Assembly (NCBI GenBank): GCA_022843165.1 | Contig: JALHOD010000001.1 | Span: forward strand, 313,678-377,677 | Length of the DNA: 64,000 bases | Source of the DNA: Pseudorhodoplanes sp. | Lineage (GTDB): Bacteria > Pseudomonadota > Alphaproteobacteria > Rhizobiales > Xanthobacteraceae | Direction: 5' to 3' | In this document: piece by piece, positions 17,544 through 25,556 of the stretch | How the letters are laid out: every line of letters starts with the position of its first letter | Numbering within the stretch: the first letter of the stretch is position 1 | Notes under the pieces: generated by a model | Databases searched by the model: none | What the model was told of the DNA's origin: nothing | Seen by the model: the letters and a program-made list of their open reading frames with translations, nothing else | Made by a program: the position numbers and the translations under genes

Positions 17544-18758
17544 TCAGGCCGCCATCCGTTCGACCAGCGCGCGTCCGAAAATCAGATCGTCGCGGAATTT
17601 TTCCACCGGCGTGCCGCTGCGGATCAAATCGAGGTACCACAGGCCGTCGGCGGTATCGCCGAACAGCACCGCCCCGACCAGCTTGCCGCCGGCGATCACC
17701 AGCTTCTTGTAGGTGCCAAGACCCGGATCGCTGAAGGTCAGGCACTCGCTGCCGTCGCCGCCCATGAAATCGCCGGCCGAAAACACATGTACGCCGCTGA
17801 CCTTGAGATTGGTTGCCAGCAGGCTTCCGTCGTAACGGGCATCTTTTCCAGCCAGATGAGCGGCCAGCACCTTGGCCTGCTCGTAAGCCGGCTCGACCAG
17901 CCCGTAGCAAAGCCCGCGATGCTCGGCGCATTCACCGATGGCGTAGATATCGGGGATGCTGGTCTGGAGGTGATCATCGACCAGAACGCCGCGCCCGGTC
18001 TTCAGCCCTGCTTCGCGTGCGAGAGCGGTATTCGGCGTGATCCCCGCCGCGACAATGACGGTGTCCGCCGCAATTGTGCGACCGTCCTTGAGAGCAACGC
18101 CTTCGACGCGATAATCGCCGATGAAGCTTTCGGTGTCCGCGTTGAGAACAACATGGATGCCCTTCTCCTCGACCGCGGCTTTCAGCATGGCGGCGGCGCG
18201 CTCATCGAGCTGCCGCTCCATCAGTCTGTCCATGAGATGCAGGACCGTGACATCCGCGCCGCAGCGCGCCATGCCATAGGCGGCTTCCAGCCCCAGCAAG
18301 CCGCCGCCGATCACCGCAACCTTGCGGCCACGCCTGACGGCGGCCGACATCGCATCGATGTCGGTCACATCGCGGAAGGTCAGCACACCCTCAAGATCGG
18401 CGCCCGGCACACGCAGCCGCAGCGGCTTCGAGCCGGTGGCAAAAATCAGCTTGGAGAACGCGAGGACCGTTCCATCCGCCAGAGTCACCATCTTGCTGGC
18501 GATATCGACCTGCGATGCCGGGACGCCATAGCGGACGGTCACGCCGCCGTCGCGCCACCAGCGCGCGGACTTCAGTTCGATATCGGCGGAATCGGCCTCT
18601 CCGGCCAGCACCGACGAGAGCAGCACGCGGTTATAGGCCAGCCGCGACTCCTCGCCGATCACCGCGACCGCGTAGCGGCCGAGCGACTGCGCGGAAAGCT
18701 CCTCAACCAGCCGCGTGGCGGCCATGCCGTTGCCGACAATGACAAGACGTTCGCTCAT
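17544..18758 (-). CDS. NAD(P)H/FAD-dependent oxidoreductase, NirB N-terminal-like
   Basis: This is a 404-residue pyridine nucleotide-disulfide-type oxidoreductase. An FAD Rossmann motif at the start (RLVIVGNGMAATRLVEEL) and an NAD(P) motif (VAVIGGGLLGLEAAYGM) match the N-terminal half of NirB/NasB-type nitrite reductases, as do AYNRVLLSSVLAGE and GVLVDDHLQTSIPDIYAIGE. It lacks the BFD and siroheme domains of full NirB. It could feed electrons to NasA, whose BFD-like tail is the usual docking point, or to NirA. Start ATG 18758 has AGGA about six bases upstream. It precedes nirA by one base. Confidence 0.82.
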   Translation of the reverse strand: MSERLVIVGNGMAATRLVEELSAQSLGRYAVAVIGEESRLAYNRVLLSSVLAGEADSADIELKSARWWRDGGVTVRYGVPASQVDIASKMVTLADGTVLAFSKLIFATGSKPLRLRVPGADLEGVLTFRDVTDIDAMSAAVRRGRKVAVIGGGLLGLEAAYGMARCGADVTVLHLMDRLMERQLDERAAAMLKAAVEEKGIHVVLNADTESFIGDYRVEGVALKDGRTIAADTVIVAAGITPNTALAREAGLKTGRGVLVDDHLQTSIPDIYAIGECAEHRGLCYGLVEPAYEQAKVLAAHLAGKDARYDGSLLATNLKVSGVHVFSAGDFMGGDGSECLTFSDPGLGTYKKLVIAGGKLVGAVLFGDTADGLWYLDLIRSGTPVEKFRDDLIFGRALVERMAA

Positions 18759-18855
18759 TTCAGTTCCTGGACCTCGGGTCTTTCGACGTCGCCCGCATCG
18801 TTGCGGTCCATGGCTCGCCGCGGCGTTGCGGCGATAGTTGTGGAGCTTCAAAGGG

Positions 18856-19650
18856 CTATGCGGCCTCCACGAAGCGGTGGCGCTCGTAGAGGAATTCCAG
18901 CACGCGCTGGCGGCATTTCAGGTAGACAGGGTTGGCCGCCATCTCGAGCCGTTTGCGCGGGCGCGGCAGCGTCACATCCAGCACCTCGCCGATCCGCGCC
19001 GACGGACCGTTGGTCATCATCACAATGCGGTCGGACAGCAGCACGGCCTCATCCACATCGTGGGTGATCATCAGCACGGTGTTGCCGAGCTTCTGCTGCA
19101 AAGCCATCACGGAATCCTGCAGATGTGCCCGGGTGAGCGCGTCGAGCGCACCGAACGGCTCGTCGAGCAGCAATACCTTCGGCTCCATTGCCAGCGCGCG
19201 AGCGATGCCGACACGCTGTTTCATGCCGCCGGAGATTTCGGAAGGACGCTTGTCCCTGGCATGGCCCATCTGCACGAGATCGAGATTGTGCATGGTCCAG
19301 GCGTGGCGCTCCTCGCGCGATTTCAGGCCGGAAAACACCTTGTCGACCGCAAGCCTGACATTGTCATAGACGGTCAGCCAGGGAAGCAGGGAATGGTTCT
19401 GGAACACGACGGCACGGTCAGGACCGGGCTCGTTCACCTCGCGGTCCTCCAGCAGGATGCCGCCCTGCGTCGCTGGCGTGAGGCCGGCAACGATATTGAG
19501 CAGAGTGGACTTTCCGCAGCCGGAATGTCCGATGATCGAGACATACTCGCCCTTGTTGACCGTGAGCGTGATGTCTTTCAGGACTTCGGTGGTGGCGGAG
19601 CCGCGATTGAAGATCTTGTCGACGTGATCGATCTTGAGATAGGCCGTCAT
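18856..19650 (-). CDS. nrtD: Nitrate ABC transporter ATPase
   Basis: This is a 264-residue ABC ATPase of the nitrate/sulfonate/bicarbonate family. Walker A is GHSGCGKSTLL, the Q-loop is FQNHSLLPWLTVYDNV, the signature is SEISGGMKQRVGIARALAM, Walker B is VLLLDEPFGALDALTR, and the switch His lies in ITHDVDEA. ATG 19650 has a well-spaced GAGGG; ATG 19656 is too close to it. It energises the NrtB permease encoded 11 bp upstream. It lacks the C-terminal NrtA-like domain of cyanobacterial NrtC, so it is NrtD/NasD-like. Confidence 0.9.
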   Translation of the reverse strand: MTAYLKIDHVDKIFNRGSATTEVLKDITLTVNKGEYVSIIGHSGCGKSTLLNIVAGLTPATQGGILLEDREVNEPGPDRAVVFQNHSLLPWLTVYDNVRLAVDKVFSGLKSREERHAWTMHNLDLVQMGHARDKRPSEISGGMKQRVGIARALAMEPKVLLLDEPFGALDALTRAHLQDSVMALQQKLGNTVLMITHDVDEAVLLSDRIVMMTNGPSARIGEVLDVTLPRPRKRLEMAANPVYLKCRQRVLEFLYERHRFVEAA

Positions 19651-19661
19651 TGTCATGTCCC

Positions 19662-20561
19662 TCAATTGGCCGCGGTGCCGCGCGTGACGATGGTCGCAAC
19701 GAAGGCGACGATGCGATCGAGGATGAACCCGACGATGCCGATATAGACCAGCGCCACCACGATGTCGGACAGCCGCGACGAATTCCAGGCATCCCAGATG
19801 AAGAAACCGATCCCGACGCCGCCGGTCAGCATCTCGGCTGCGACAATGGCAAGCCAGGACAAGCCGATGCCGATGCGCAGGCCCGTGAAAATGTAGGGCG
19901 CCGCCGACGGAATCATGATCTTCCAAAAAAACTCGAGATGATTGAGCCGCAGCACGGCGGCGACGTTGCGATAGTCCTGCGGAATGTTGCGGATGCCGAC
20001 GGCGGTGTTGATGATGATCGGCCAGACCGAGGTGATGAAGATCACGAAGATCGCCGAGGGCTGGCTGTCGCGGAACGCGGCCAGCGAAATCGGCAGCCAG
20101 GCCAGCGGCGAGATGGTGCGCAGCACCTGGAAGATCGGATCGAGGCCGCGCATCGCCCAGACCGACTGACCGATGATGGTGCCGAGCATGATGCCGATCA
20201 CGCCGGCAAGCCCGTAACCGATCGCCACCCGCTGCAGCGAGGTCAGAACGCGCCAGCCAAGACCGATATCCTGCGGACCTGCGACAAAGAACGGATCGAC
20301 GATCAGATCATAGGCTTCCGACCAGATCTTGGTGGGCGACGGCAAGGTCGCGCCCGGCTTCATGCAGAGAATCTGCCAGACAGCCAGAATCAGCGCGAGC
20401 ATGACCAGCGGCGGCAACAGATTCGCCGCGACCGCTCCCAGCCTGGGAAGAATTTTCGCCTTGAAGTAACCCGGCTTGACCGGATCGAACCTCAGCACCT
20501 CGGCGATCGCGGGCGCCGGCGCGGCGATTTGCGGTTCGGTCTTGAGCAACGGCATGTTCAT
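19662..20561 (-). CDS. nrtB: Nitrate ABC transporter permease
   Basis: This is a 299-residue membrane protein of the nitrate/taurine permease family. A cytoplasmic N-terminus of about 40 residues precedes the first transmembrane segment (LLPPLVMLALILAVWQIL). The EAA-like loop is visible in NIPQDYRNVAAVLRLNHLEF, and the C-terminus has LTGGVGIGFFIWDAWNSS, a strong NrtB signature. It lies in the inner membrane and works with NrtA and NrtD. A GC-rich hairpin separates it from nrtA, probably setting relative expression. Confidence 0.92.
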   Translation of the reverse strand: MNMPLLKTEPQIAAPAPAIAEVLRFDPVKPGYFKAKILPRLGAVAANLLPPLVMLALILAVWQILCMKPGATLPSPTKIWSEAYDLIVDPFFVAGPQDIGLGWRVLTSLQRVAIGYGLAGVIGIMLGTIIGQSVWAMRGLDPIFQVLRTISPLAWLPISLAAFRDSQPSAIFVIFITSVWPIIINTAVGIRNIPQDYRNVAAVLRLNHLEFFWKIMIPSAAPYIFTGLRIGIGLSWLAIVAAEMLTGGVGIGFFIWDAWNSSRLSDIVVALVYIGIVGFILDRIVAFVATIVTRGTAAN

Positions 20562-20586
20562 TGCAATCTTTCTCCGTCTGACGAAA

Positions 20587-20611
20587 CGGGGCGGCGAAGG
20601 CCGCCGCCCCG
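20587..20611 (-). promoter_or_regulatory. Intercistronic hairpin between nrtA and nrtB
   Basis: This is a perfect 10-bp inverted repeat with arms CGGGGCGGCG and CGCCGCCCCG and a 5-nt loop. It starts a few bases beyond the nrtA stop and ends about 26 bp before the nrtB start. There is no downstream T-run on the minus strand, so read-through is expected. It matches the placement of hairpins after three other binding-protein genes in this window. Confidence 0.65.
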
Positions 20612-20619
20612 ATGCGAAA

Positions 20620-21942
20620 TCAAACCTCGACGCGCTTGATGGACAGACTCTTCAGATAGGCCTGCGGATTAGCAGGATCGAAGACCTTGCCATCGAAGAA
20701 GGTCTCCTTGCCGCGCGACGTCGAGGCCGGGATATCGGCGGCGGCGAGGCCGAGCGTCTTGGCCGTGTCGCGCCAGAGATCCTCGCGATTGACCTTGTTC
20801 ACCATCGCGTCGATGTCGGTGTTCGGCTCGAACTTGCCCCACCGGATGTCTTCGGTGACGAACCAGGCGTCATGGCTCTTGAACGGGTAGGACGCATGGT
20901 CCTGCCAGAACTTCATGAACTGCTTAGTGCCCTTCGCGATTCGGCCGTTGCCGTAATTGATGTCGCCATTGGCGCGGCCGATGATGTCGGCGACCGGGAC
21001 GTTGAACCATTGCCGGCGTCCGACAATCTCCGACATCTCCTTGCGGTTTTCGGGCTTATCGCACCATTGCTGCGCTTCCATGACGGCGGCGAGCAGCGAC
21101 TTGGCCGCGTTCGGATTCTTGTCGACCCAGGCCGCGCGCAGACCAAGCGCTTTCTCGGGATGCTTGAACCAGAGCTCGCCGGTTGAGCAGGCGGTGAAGC
21201 CGATATTCTGGTTGACGAGTTGCTCACCCCAAGGCTCGCCGACGCAGAAGGCATCCATGTTTCCGACCTTCATGTTCGCCACCATCTGCGGCGGTGGAAC
21301 GACGATGGTGGAGACGTCCTTGTCCGGATCGATGTCGCCGGCGGCCAGCCAGTAGCGGAGCCACAGATCGTGCGTACCGCCGGGGAAGGTCATCGCAACC
21401 TTCACTTCCTTGCCTGCGGCTTTCTTGGCAGCGAATGCCGCCTTCAGGGCCGAGGCGTCGGCCGTGACCTTGAGGTCCTTGTATTCCTGCGCAACCGAGA
21501 TCGCCTGCGCGTCGAGATTGAGCCGCGCGAGAATGTACATCGGCGTCGGCACGTTGTTCTGCGTCACCTTGCCGGCCGAGATCAGATACGGCATTGGTGT
21601 CAGGATGTGCGCACCGTCGATGCCGTTGCTTTCCGAACCGAGAACGATGTTGTCGCGCGTCGCGCCCCACGACGCCTGTTTTGCAACTTCGACATCCGGC
21701 ATGCCGTACTTCGCAAAGAACCCCTTCTCCTTCGCAATGACCAGCGGCGAGGCATCCATCAGCGCGATGTAGCCGAGGATCGCCTTTTTCACTTCCGGCC
21801 CGGACGCTTCGGCAATGTGGACGCCGAATGGAAACTGGCTGCTGACCGCTCCCAGAAGCGCGGCGGTCCCGGCGGTTGATTTCAGGAATGTGCGGCGGCT
21901 GAGGCCGCGTAATTTCGGTGTTCCTTTGGTGGCGTCGGTCAT
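20620..21942 (-). CDS. nrtA: Nitrate ABC transporter substrate-binding protein
   Basis: This is a 440-residue periplasmic nitrate-binding protein of the NrtA/CmpA family. The N-terminus carries a twin-arginine motif (LSRRTFLKSTAGTAALLGAV). Family motifs are ILGYIALMDASPLVIAKEKG, SWGATRDNIVLGS, AMTFPGGTHDLWLRYWLAAG and MDAFCVGEPWGEQ. Start ATG 21942 follows an AAGGACGACGAG stretch. It is the first structural gene after a leader RNA with an attenuator and is expected to be induced by nitrate through NasS/NasT. Confidence 0.93.
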   Translation of the reverse strand: MTDATKGTPKLRGLSRRTFLKSTAGTAALLGAVSSQFPFGVHIAEASGPEVKKAILGYIALMDASPLVIAKEKGFFAKYGMPDVEVAKQASWGATRDNIVLGSESNGIDGAHILTPMPYLISAGKVTQNNVPTPMYILARLNLDAQAISVAQEYKDLKVTADASALKAAFAAKKAAGKEVKVAMTFPGGTHDLWLRYWLAAGDIDPDKDVSTIVVPPPQMVANMKVGNMDAFCVGEPWGEQLVNQNIGFTACSTGELWFKHPEKALGLRAAWVDKNPNAAKSLLAAVMEAQQWCDKPENRKEMSEIVGRRQWFNVPVADIIGRANGDINYGNGRIAKGTKQFMKFWQDHASYPFKSHDAWFVTEDIRWGKFEPNTDIDAMVNKVNREDLWRDTAKTLGLAAADIPASTSRGKETFFDGKVFDPANPQAYLKSLSIKRVEV

Positions 21943-22019
21943 CTGAACTCGTCGTCCTTTCGGCGTTGCTTGACCCTCTGGAGAGCCCGTCCTGCGTTTT
22001 CCCGGCAGCCATAAAAAAA

Positions 22020-22069
22020 GCCGCAGCCCCGGACAGCGCTCTTGCAAAGCGTTTCCCCAGGACAGCGGC
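22020..22069 (-). terminator. Attenuator: intrinsic terminator in nrtA leader
   Basis: On the minus strand, GCCGC (22069-22065) pairs with GCGGC (22024-22020). It is extended inward by eight pairs including G-U, then an internal loop, then the apical stem CGCU/AGCG with loop UUGCAAG. Seven consecutive T follow at 22019-22013. The stem plus U-tract lies about 70 bp before the nrtA ATG and inside its own transcript, so it should stop transcription unless antiterminated. NasT, encoded just upstream, is the obvious antiterminator. Confidence 0.7.
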
Positions 22070-22134
22070 GTTGCTTGTTGGCCCGTCATTGGACCACCGG
22101 CGCCTTTCACAAGACGGCCGTTTGATCTCCTCTC

Positions 22135-22151
22135 TTCAAGCTTTGTGCCAA
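22135..22151 (-). promoter_or_regulatory. Sigma-54-like promoter for the nrt/nas operon
   Basis: On the minus strand the sequence reads TTGGCACAAAGCTTGAA. The -24 element TTGGCAC is perfect and the spacing to TTG is correct. The -12 element is TTGA rather than TTGC, one mismatch at an important position. A start near 22125 would place both leader hairpins at the 5' end of the RNA. NtrC/sigma-54 control of nitrate assimilation is standard in proteobacteria; a clear NtrC site was not identified. Confidence 0.45.
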
Positions 22152-22293
22152 TCGCAGGAGAGATATAATTTATAGTATTTTCAATTAGTTATAATTGTTG
22201 CTCAAGAAATCATCGCGCCGTGTCTGCTGCACGTTTCCGCAGCATCCTAGGCAGAATGCCAAAGAATTGTGCATTGCAATATAAAATGGGATC

Positions 22294-22306
22294 GCCGCCC
22301 CCGGCG
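22294..22306 (-). terminator. Possible weak terminator after nasS
   Basis: CCGCC-ggg-GGCGG forms a perfect 5-bp stem immediately after the nasS stop codon, followed on the minus strand by CGATCCCATTTTAT. The short stem and interrupted T-run make this a weak candidate. Confidence 0.35.
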
Positions 22307-22308
22307 GT

Positions 22309-23481
22309 TTAACGACCCGGAATCGCCCAGGTCCGGAGATAGCCGGCGACGTCTTTCGGAGAGAAAGCCGGGCCGGCGAAGGCACCCACACCATCGGCCG
22401 GTTCACCGGCCGGCATCGGTCCGGGGACCCCGACCGCCTGGTCGTAAATGTCGGGCCTGAACACCGCCACTGCCTGGGCCAGCAGCGTGTCGCTCAACTC
22501 CGTCTGCTTCCAGCGCACCATCTGTGCATAAAGCCAGGCCGCCTGAACCGGATCGGGCCGCGCCGCGTTGGCGCGTCCGACCAGAAGATAGCGATTGCTG
22601 GTGCGGACGGCGCCATCCGGCGACACCTTCAGCCGGCCAGCCAACGTCCGCATGATGACTTCCGCATCGACACCGATGCGGTTGGGTGCGGCGAGAATTG
22701 CAGCCACCTCCGCGTGATTGTCCGACTCCTCGATAAAGCCGGCGGCCCGGCCATGCGCCCGCACCAGACGCAGCAGCAGATTCGGATTGTCCTGCGCCCA
22801 GCGTTCGCGAACGGCCAGCACCTTTTCGGCGGCGCGCGCGAGAATTTCCGACACGAAGTGCAGAATGCGGCCGACGCCGAGATCGACCGCGACCGAATTC
22901 CACGGCGCGCCCACACAGAAGGCGTCGACATGCTTGTTGGCGAGGCTCTCGACCATATAGGGCGGCGGCAAAACCACCAGCCGCACATCCTCGTCGGGGT
23001 TCACGCCGCCGGCCGCCATCCAGAACCGCAATTGATAATTATGCGTCGAGAACGGGAACGTCATCCCGAAGGCCAAGGGGTCGCGACCCCTGGCGCGGCG
23101 CTCCGCGACAACCCGGGCCATGGCCTTTGCCGAATTCATCGGATTGGCCAGATCGCCCTCGACTGACGCAGCCAGAGCTGCATACAGATCGGGGGAGACC
23201 GTAATTGCATTGCCATTCAACCCGAGATTGAACGGCGCGAGGATCGGCACGCGCACATGGCCCAGACCCAGACTCGACGCAATCGCCACCGGCGCCAGCA
23301 GATGCGCGGCGTCGAACAGGCCGATATTCAGCTTGTCGCGCACATTCGACCACGACACTTCACGCTTCAATTCGACATCCAGCCCTTCGTCGGTAGTGAA
23401 GCCCTTGTCGACTGCGACGATCAGCGCCGCGGCATCCGCCAGCGGAATAAAGCCGATCCGCAGCCTCGGATCTTCGTTCAT
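22309..23481 (-). CDS. nasS: Nitrate sensor NasS (NrtA-like, cytoplasmic)
   Basis: This is a 390-residue NrtA/CmpA-fold protein without any signal peptide. The N-terminus goes directly into RLRIGFIPLADAAALIVAVD. Family motifs are SWSNVRDKLNIGLFDAAHLL, MTFPFSTHNYQLRFWMAAGG and VDAFCVGAPWNSVAV. NasS proteins bind nitrate in the cytoplasm and hold NasT inactive until nitrate is present. The ATG overlaps the nasT stop by 4 bp (ATGA), consistent with stoichiometric synthesis of the NasS-NasT pair. Absence of an export signal separates it clearly from NrtA downstream. Confidence 0.9.
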   Translation of the reverse strand: MNEDPRLRIGFIPLADAAALIVAVDKGFTTDEGLDVELKREVSWSNVRDKLNIGLFDAAHLLAPVAIASSLGLGHVRVPILAPFNLGLNGNAITVSPDLYAALAASVEGDLANPMNSAKAMARVVAERRARGRDPLAFGMTFPFSTHNYQLRFWMAAGGVNPDEDVRLVVLPPPYMVESLANKHVDAFCVGAPWNSVAVDLGVGRILHFVSEILARAAEKVLAVRERWAQDNPNLLLRLVRAHGRAAGFIEESDNHAEVAAILAAPNRIGVDAEVIMRTLAGRLKVSPDGAVRTSNRYLLVGRANAARPDPVQAAWLYAQMVRWKQTELSDTLLAQAVAVFRPDIYDQAVGVPGPMPAGEPADGVGAFAGPAFSPKDVAGYLRTWAIPGR

Positions 23482-24062
23482 TTGAACATCTCCGATGCCG
23501 TGATGACCGATTGGGCGATCTCCGCGATCTTCTTTTTCTCATTCATCGCCGTCTTGCGTAGCAGCGCGTAGGCTTCTTCCTCGGTCAGATTCTTCGCTTT
23601 CATGAGAATGCCCTTGGCGCGGTCGATCACCTTGCGATCTTCGAGCGCGGTCTTAGCCTGATCGAGCTCGGTCTGCAGGCGCGAGAAGGCATTGAAGCGC
23701 GAGATGCACAGATCGAGGATATTCTTGACACGCTCCTTGACCAGACCACCCACGATATAGGCCGACACGCCGGCATCCACTGACGCCTGGATGGAAGCGG
23801 CATCGCTCTGGTCGACGAACATGGCGATCGGCCGCTTCACGATCCGGCTGACCTGGAACATCTGCTCAAGGACGTCGCGGCTAGGATTTTCAAGGTCGAT
23901 CACGATCACGTCGGGATCGAGCGCATAGATCCGCGCCAGCAGATTGGCCATTTCCTCGATGCGCGTGACCTGCGTGAAGCCGGCCTCACGCAATCCTTCC
24001 TCGATGATCGCCGAGCGGACCGGGCTTTCATCGACAATCACGACTTTGAGGAGAGGATCCAT
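23478..24062 (-). CDS. nasT: ANTAR-domain antiterminator NasT
   Basis: This is a 194-residue protein with an N-terminal receiver-like domain (KVVIVDESPVRSAIIEEGL; VIVIDLENPSRDVLEQMFQV). A coiled linker (FSRLQTELDQAKTALEDRK) and a C-terminal three-helix ANTAR RNA-binding domain follow (DRAKGILMKAKNLTEEEAYA; LLRKTAMNEKKKIAEIAQSV). It binds paired hairpins in leader RNA and prevents termination when released by NasS. ATG 24062 is chosen at MDPLLKVVIV. The upstream in-frame region has no receiver homology. The likely target is the nrtA leader at 22020-22119. Confidence 0.92.
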   Translation of the reverse strand: MDPLLKVVIVDESPVRSAIIEEGLREAGFTQVTRIEEMANLLARIYALDPDVIVIDLENPSRDVLEQMFQVSRIVKRPIAMFVDQSDAASIQASVDAGVSAYIVGGLVKERVKNILDLCISRFNAFSRLQTELDQAKTALEDRKVIDRAKGILMKAKNLTEEEAYALLRKTAMNEKKKIAEIAQSVITASEMFK

Positions 24063-24196
24063 TGCCTGATGTAACCGGAATTCCGCTGCTTTGATCGAGA
24101 ATCGGATGAAGCAAATTTCAGACCGATCCGGACAGAATGGGGCAACCGCGCTCCGCACCAGAGATTTTGGTTAAGGCCCCGATTCAGCCGTCCGAA

Positions 24197-24226
24197 GCGG
24201 TTATTACCCACCTCGCCGGTAACCGC
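24197..24226. repeat. Inverted repeat in the nasT / M24 divergent region
   Basis: Arms GCGGTTA (24197-24203) and TAACCGC (24220-24226) are perfect complements separated by 16 bp. They lie in the ~262-bp region between divergent nasT and the M24-fold gene. It may be an operator; nothing else there was recognised. Confidence 0.3.
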
Positions 24227-24324
24227 AATGCGGTACGCCTGCGCTCTTGCGCCCGCAATGACGGAATGAAAGTGTACGGCCGCACAGCCTCCTGTTCCGA
24301 CAGCCGTACCAGAAGAAGTCACCG

Positions 24325-25509
24325 ATGAACGACCGAATTCTGAATCCCGTCTCGACCGCAGAACTGAATCGCCGATGGGACGCCATCCGCCATGCCATGA
24401 AGGAGCGCAATATCGATGCGCTGGTCATGCAGAGCAACAACGACTGGCTGGGCGGCTATGTGAAATGGTTCACGGATTTTCCGGCCTATAACGGCTATCC
24501 GCGCACTGTCATCTTCCATGCCAACGACCACATGACCGTCGTGGACATGGGCCCGCGCGGCACGCGCCGCAGACTCGAAGGCAAGCATGACGTTCATCGC
24601 GGCGTTGGCGAGATTCTCTGCACTCCCGCCTTCACCTCCATCGCCTATACCGGAGGATACCAGGCGGAGCTGGCGCTCGGCGAATTGAAGCGCCGCAGCT
24701 ACCGCACCCTCGGATGGGTCGGCGCCGGCGCCATGCCGCATCAATTCGTCAAGCAGGTCGAAGACGGACTCAGCAATACAACGTTTGTCGATGCCACCGA
24801 ATTTGTCGACGCCATCAAAGCGGTGAAAAGCGAGGAAGAGAAAGTCCTGATCCGCAAATGCGCGGACATGCAGGATGAGATTTTCGCGCGTGTGCTGAAG
24901 AAGATTCGTCCCGGCATGCGCGATACCGACGTCACCGCGCTTGCACAATATGAAGGGCGCCTGCTTGGTAGCGAGCAGGGCCTGTTCCTCGGCTCCTCCG
25001 CGCCGCTCGGCCAGCGCTCGGATTTCGTCGACCGCTACATGCAGGGCCGCACGCTCAAGGCAGGCGAGCACTTCTCGCTGCTGATCGAGAATAGCGGGCC
25101 CGGCGGCATGTATACCGAAATCGCCCGCACCGTCGTTCTCGGCAAGGCGTCAAATGAGGTCGTCGACGGCTTCGAAACCGTCAAGGAGGCTCAGGCCAAC
25201 ACACTGAAGATGATCAAGCCCGGCGTGTCCTGCCGCGACATCGCCAATTCGCATGACGAGTTCATGCAGGCGCGCGGACTGCCGAAGGAATTGCGGCTCT
25301 ATTGTCATGGCCAAGGCTACGATCTGGTCGAACGGCCGCTTGTCCGCGCGGACGAAACTATGTCGCTCGCACAGGACATGAACCTAGCCGTCCATCCCGG
25401 CTACGAAACGGCCTCGCTGTTCGCCGTGATCTGCGACAATTATCTGGTGCAGGCGAACGGCCCGAGCGAATGCCTGCACAAGACGCCAAAGCAGATTTTC
25501 GAAATCTGA
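24325..25509 (+). CDS. M24-fold (creatinase/aminopeptidase P-like) hydrolase
   Basis: This is a 394-residue pita-bread-fold protein. The N-terminal creatinase-like domain (LNRRWDAIRHAMKERNIDAL) precedes the catalytic domain from about residue 170. The conserved His is present in CHGQGYDL and the last Glu in GPSECL. The two metal Asp positions read Glu (LLIENSGPGG and YTEIARTVV), and the Glu of the usual VEPG motif is His (AVHPGYE). The metal site is therefore not that of a standard peptidase, and a creatinase-like or other C-N hydrolase role is plausible. The 2-hydroxyacid dehydrogenase follows 47 bp downstream, probably co-transcribed. Confidence 0.8.
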   Translation: MNDRILNPVSTAELNRRWDAIRHAMKERNIDALVMQSNNDWLGGYVKWFTDFPAYNGYPRTVIFHANDHMTVVDMGPRGTRRRLEGKHDVHRGVGEILCTPAFTSIAYTGGYQAELALGELKRRSYRTLGWVGAGAMPHQFVKQVEDGLSNTTFVDATEFVDAIKAVKSEEEKVLIRKCADMQDEIFARVLKKIRPGMRDTDVTALAQYEGRLLGSEQGLFLGSSAPLGQRSDFVDRYMQGRTLKAGEHFSLLIENSGPGGMYTEIARTVVLGKASNEVVDGFETVKEAQANTLKMIKPGVSCRDIANSHDEFMQARGLPKELRLYCHGQGYDLVERPLVRADETMSLAQDMNLAVHPGYETASLFAVICDNYLVQANGPSECLHKTPKQIFEI

Positions 25510-25556
25510 TCCTTTCGGATATCGGCCTTTACAATCTCCGGACAACGCGAGACGTG

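Larger units (their letters stand above)
21943..22308 (-). promoter_or_regulatory. nrtA leader region (366 bp without a gene)
   Basis: This gap between nasS and nrtA holds, in minus-strand order, a short hairpin after nasS, an AT-rich stretch (22150-22200), a sigma-54-like promoter (22135-22151), and two tandem RNA hairpins. Hairpin 1 pairs GGCCGUC (22119-22113) with GACGGGCC (22087-22080, one bulged G). Hairpin 2 is the terminator at 22069-22020. The dodecamer CAAGCAACGCCG occurs twice, just before hairpin 2 (22077-22066) and just before nrtA (21972-21961). Two tandem hairpins, the second overlapping a terminator, are what ANTAR antiterminators such as NasT recognise. Confidence 0.6.

Noticed and set aside
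15875-17734. A 619-codon open frame on the plus strand opposite nirA
   Set aside because: Its translation has the arginine/histidine-rich, low-complexity look of an antisense shadow. nirA on the other strand has clear siroheme and Fe-S ligands. High GC content produces many such frames here.
17544-18758. Full NirB nitrite reductase
   Set aside because: Only the FAD/NAD N-terminal part is present. There is no BFD or siroheme domain, and NirA supplies the catalytic step.
22013-22069. The nrtA leader stem as a terminator for nasS only
   Set aside because: It lies about 240 bp after nasS and downstream of a promoter-like sequence, and nasT/ANTAR context points to attenuation of nrtA instead.
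20620-22110. nrtA starting upstream at 22110
   Set aside because: The extra 56 residues run through the leader hairpins and are not signal-peptide-like. ATG 21942 directly precedes a twin-arginine signal.
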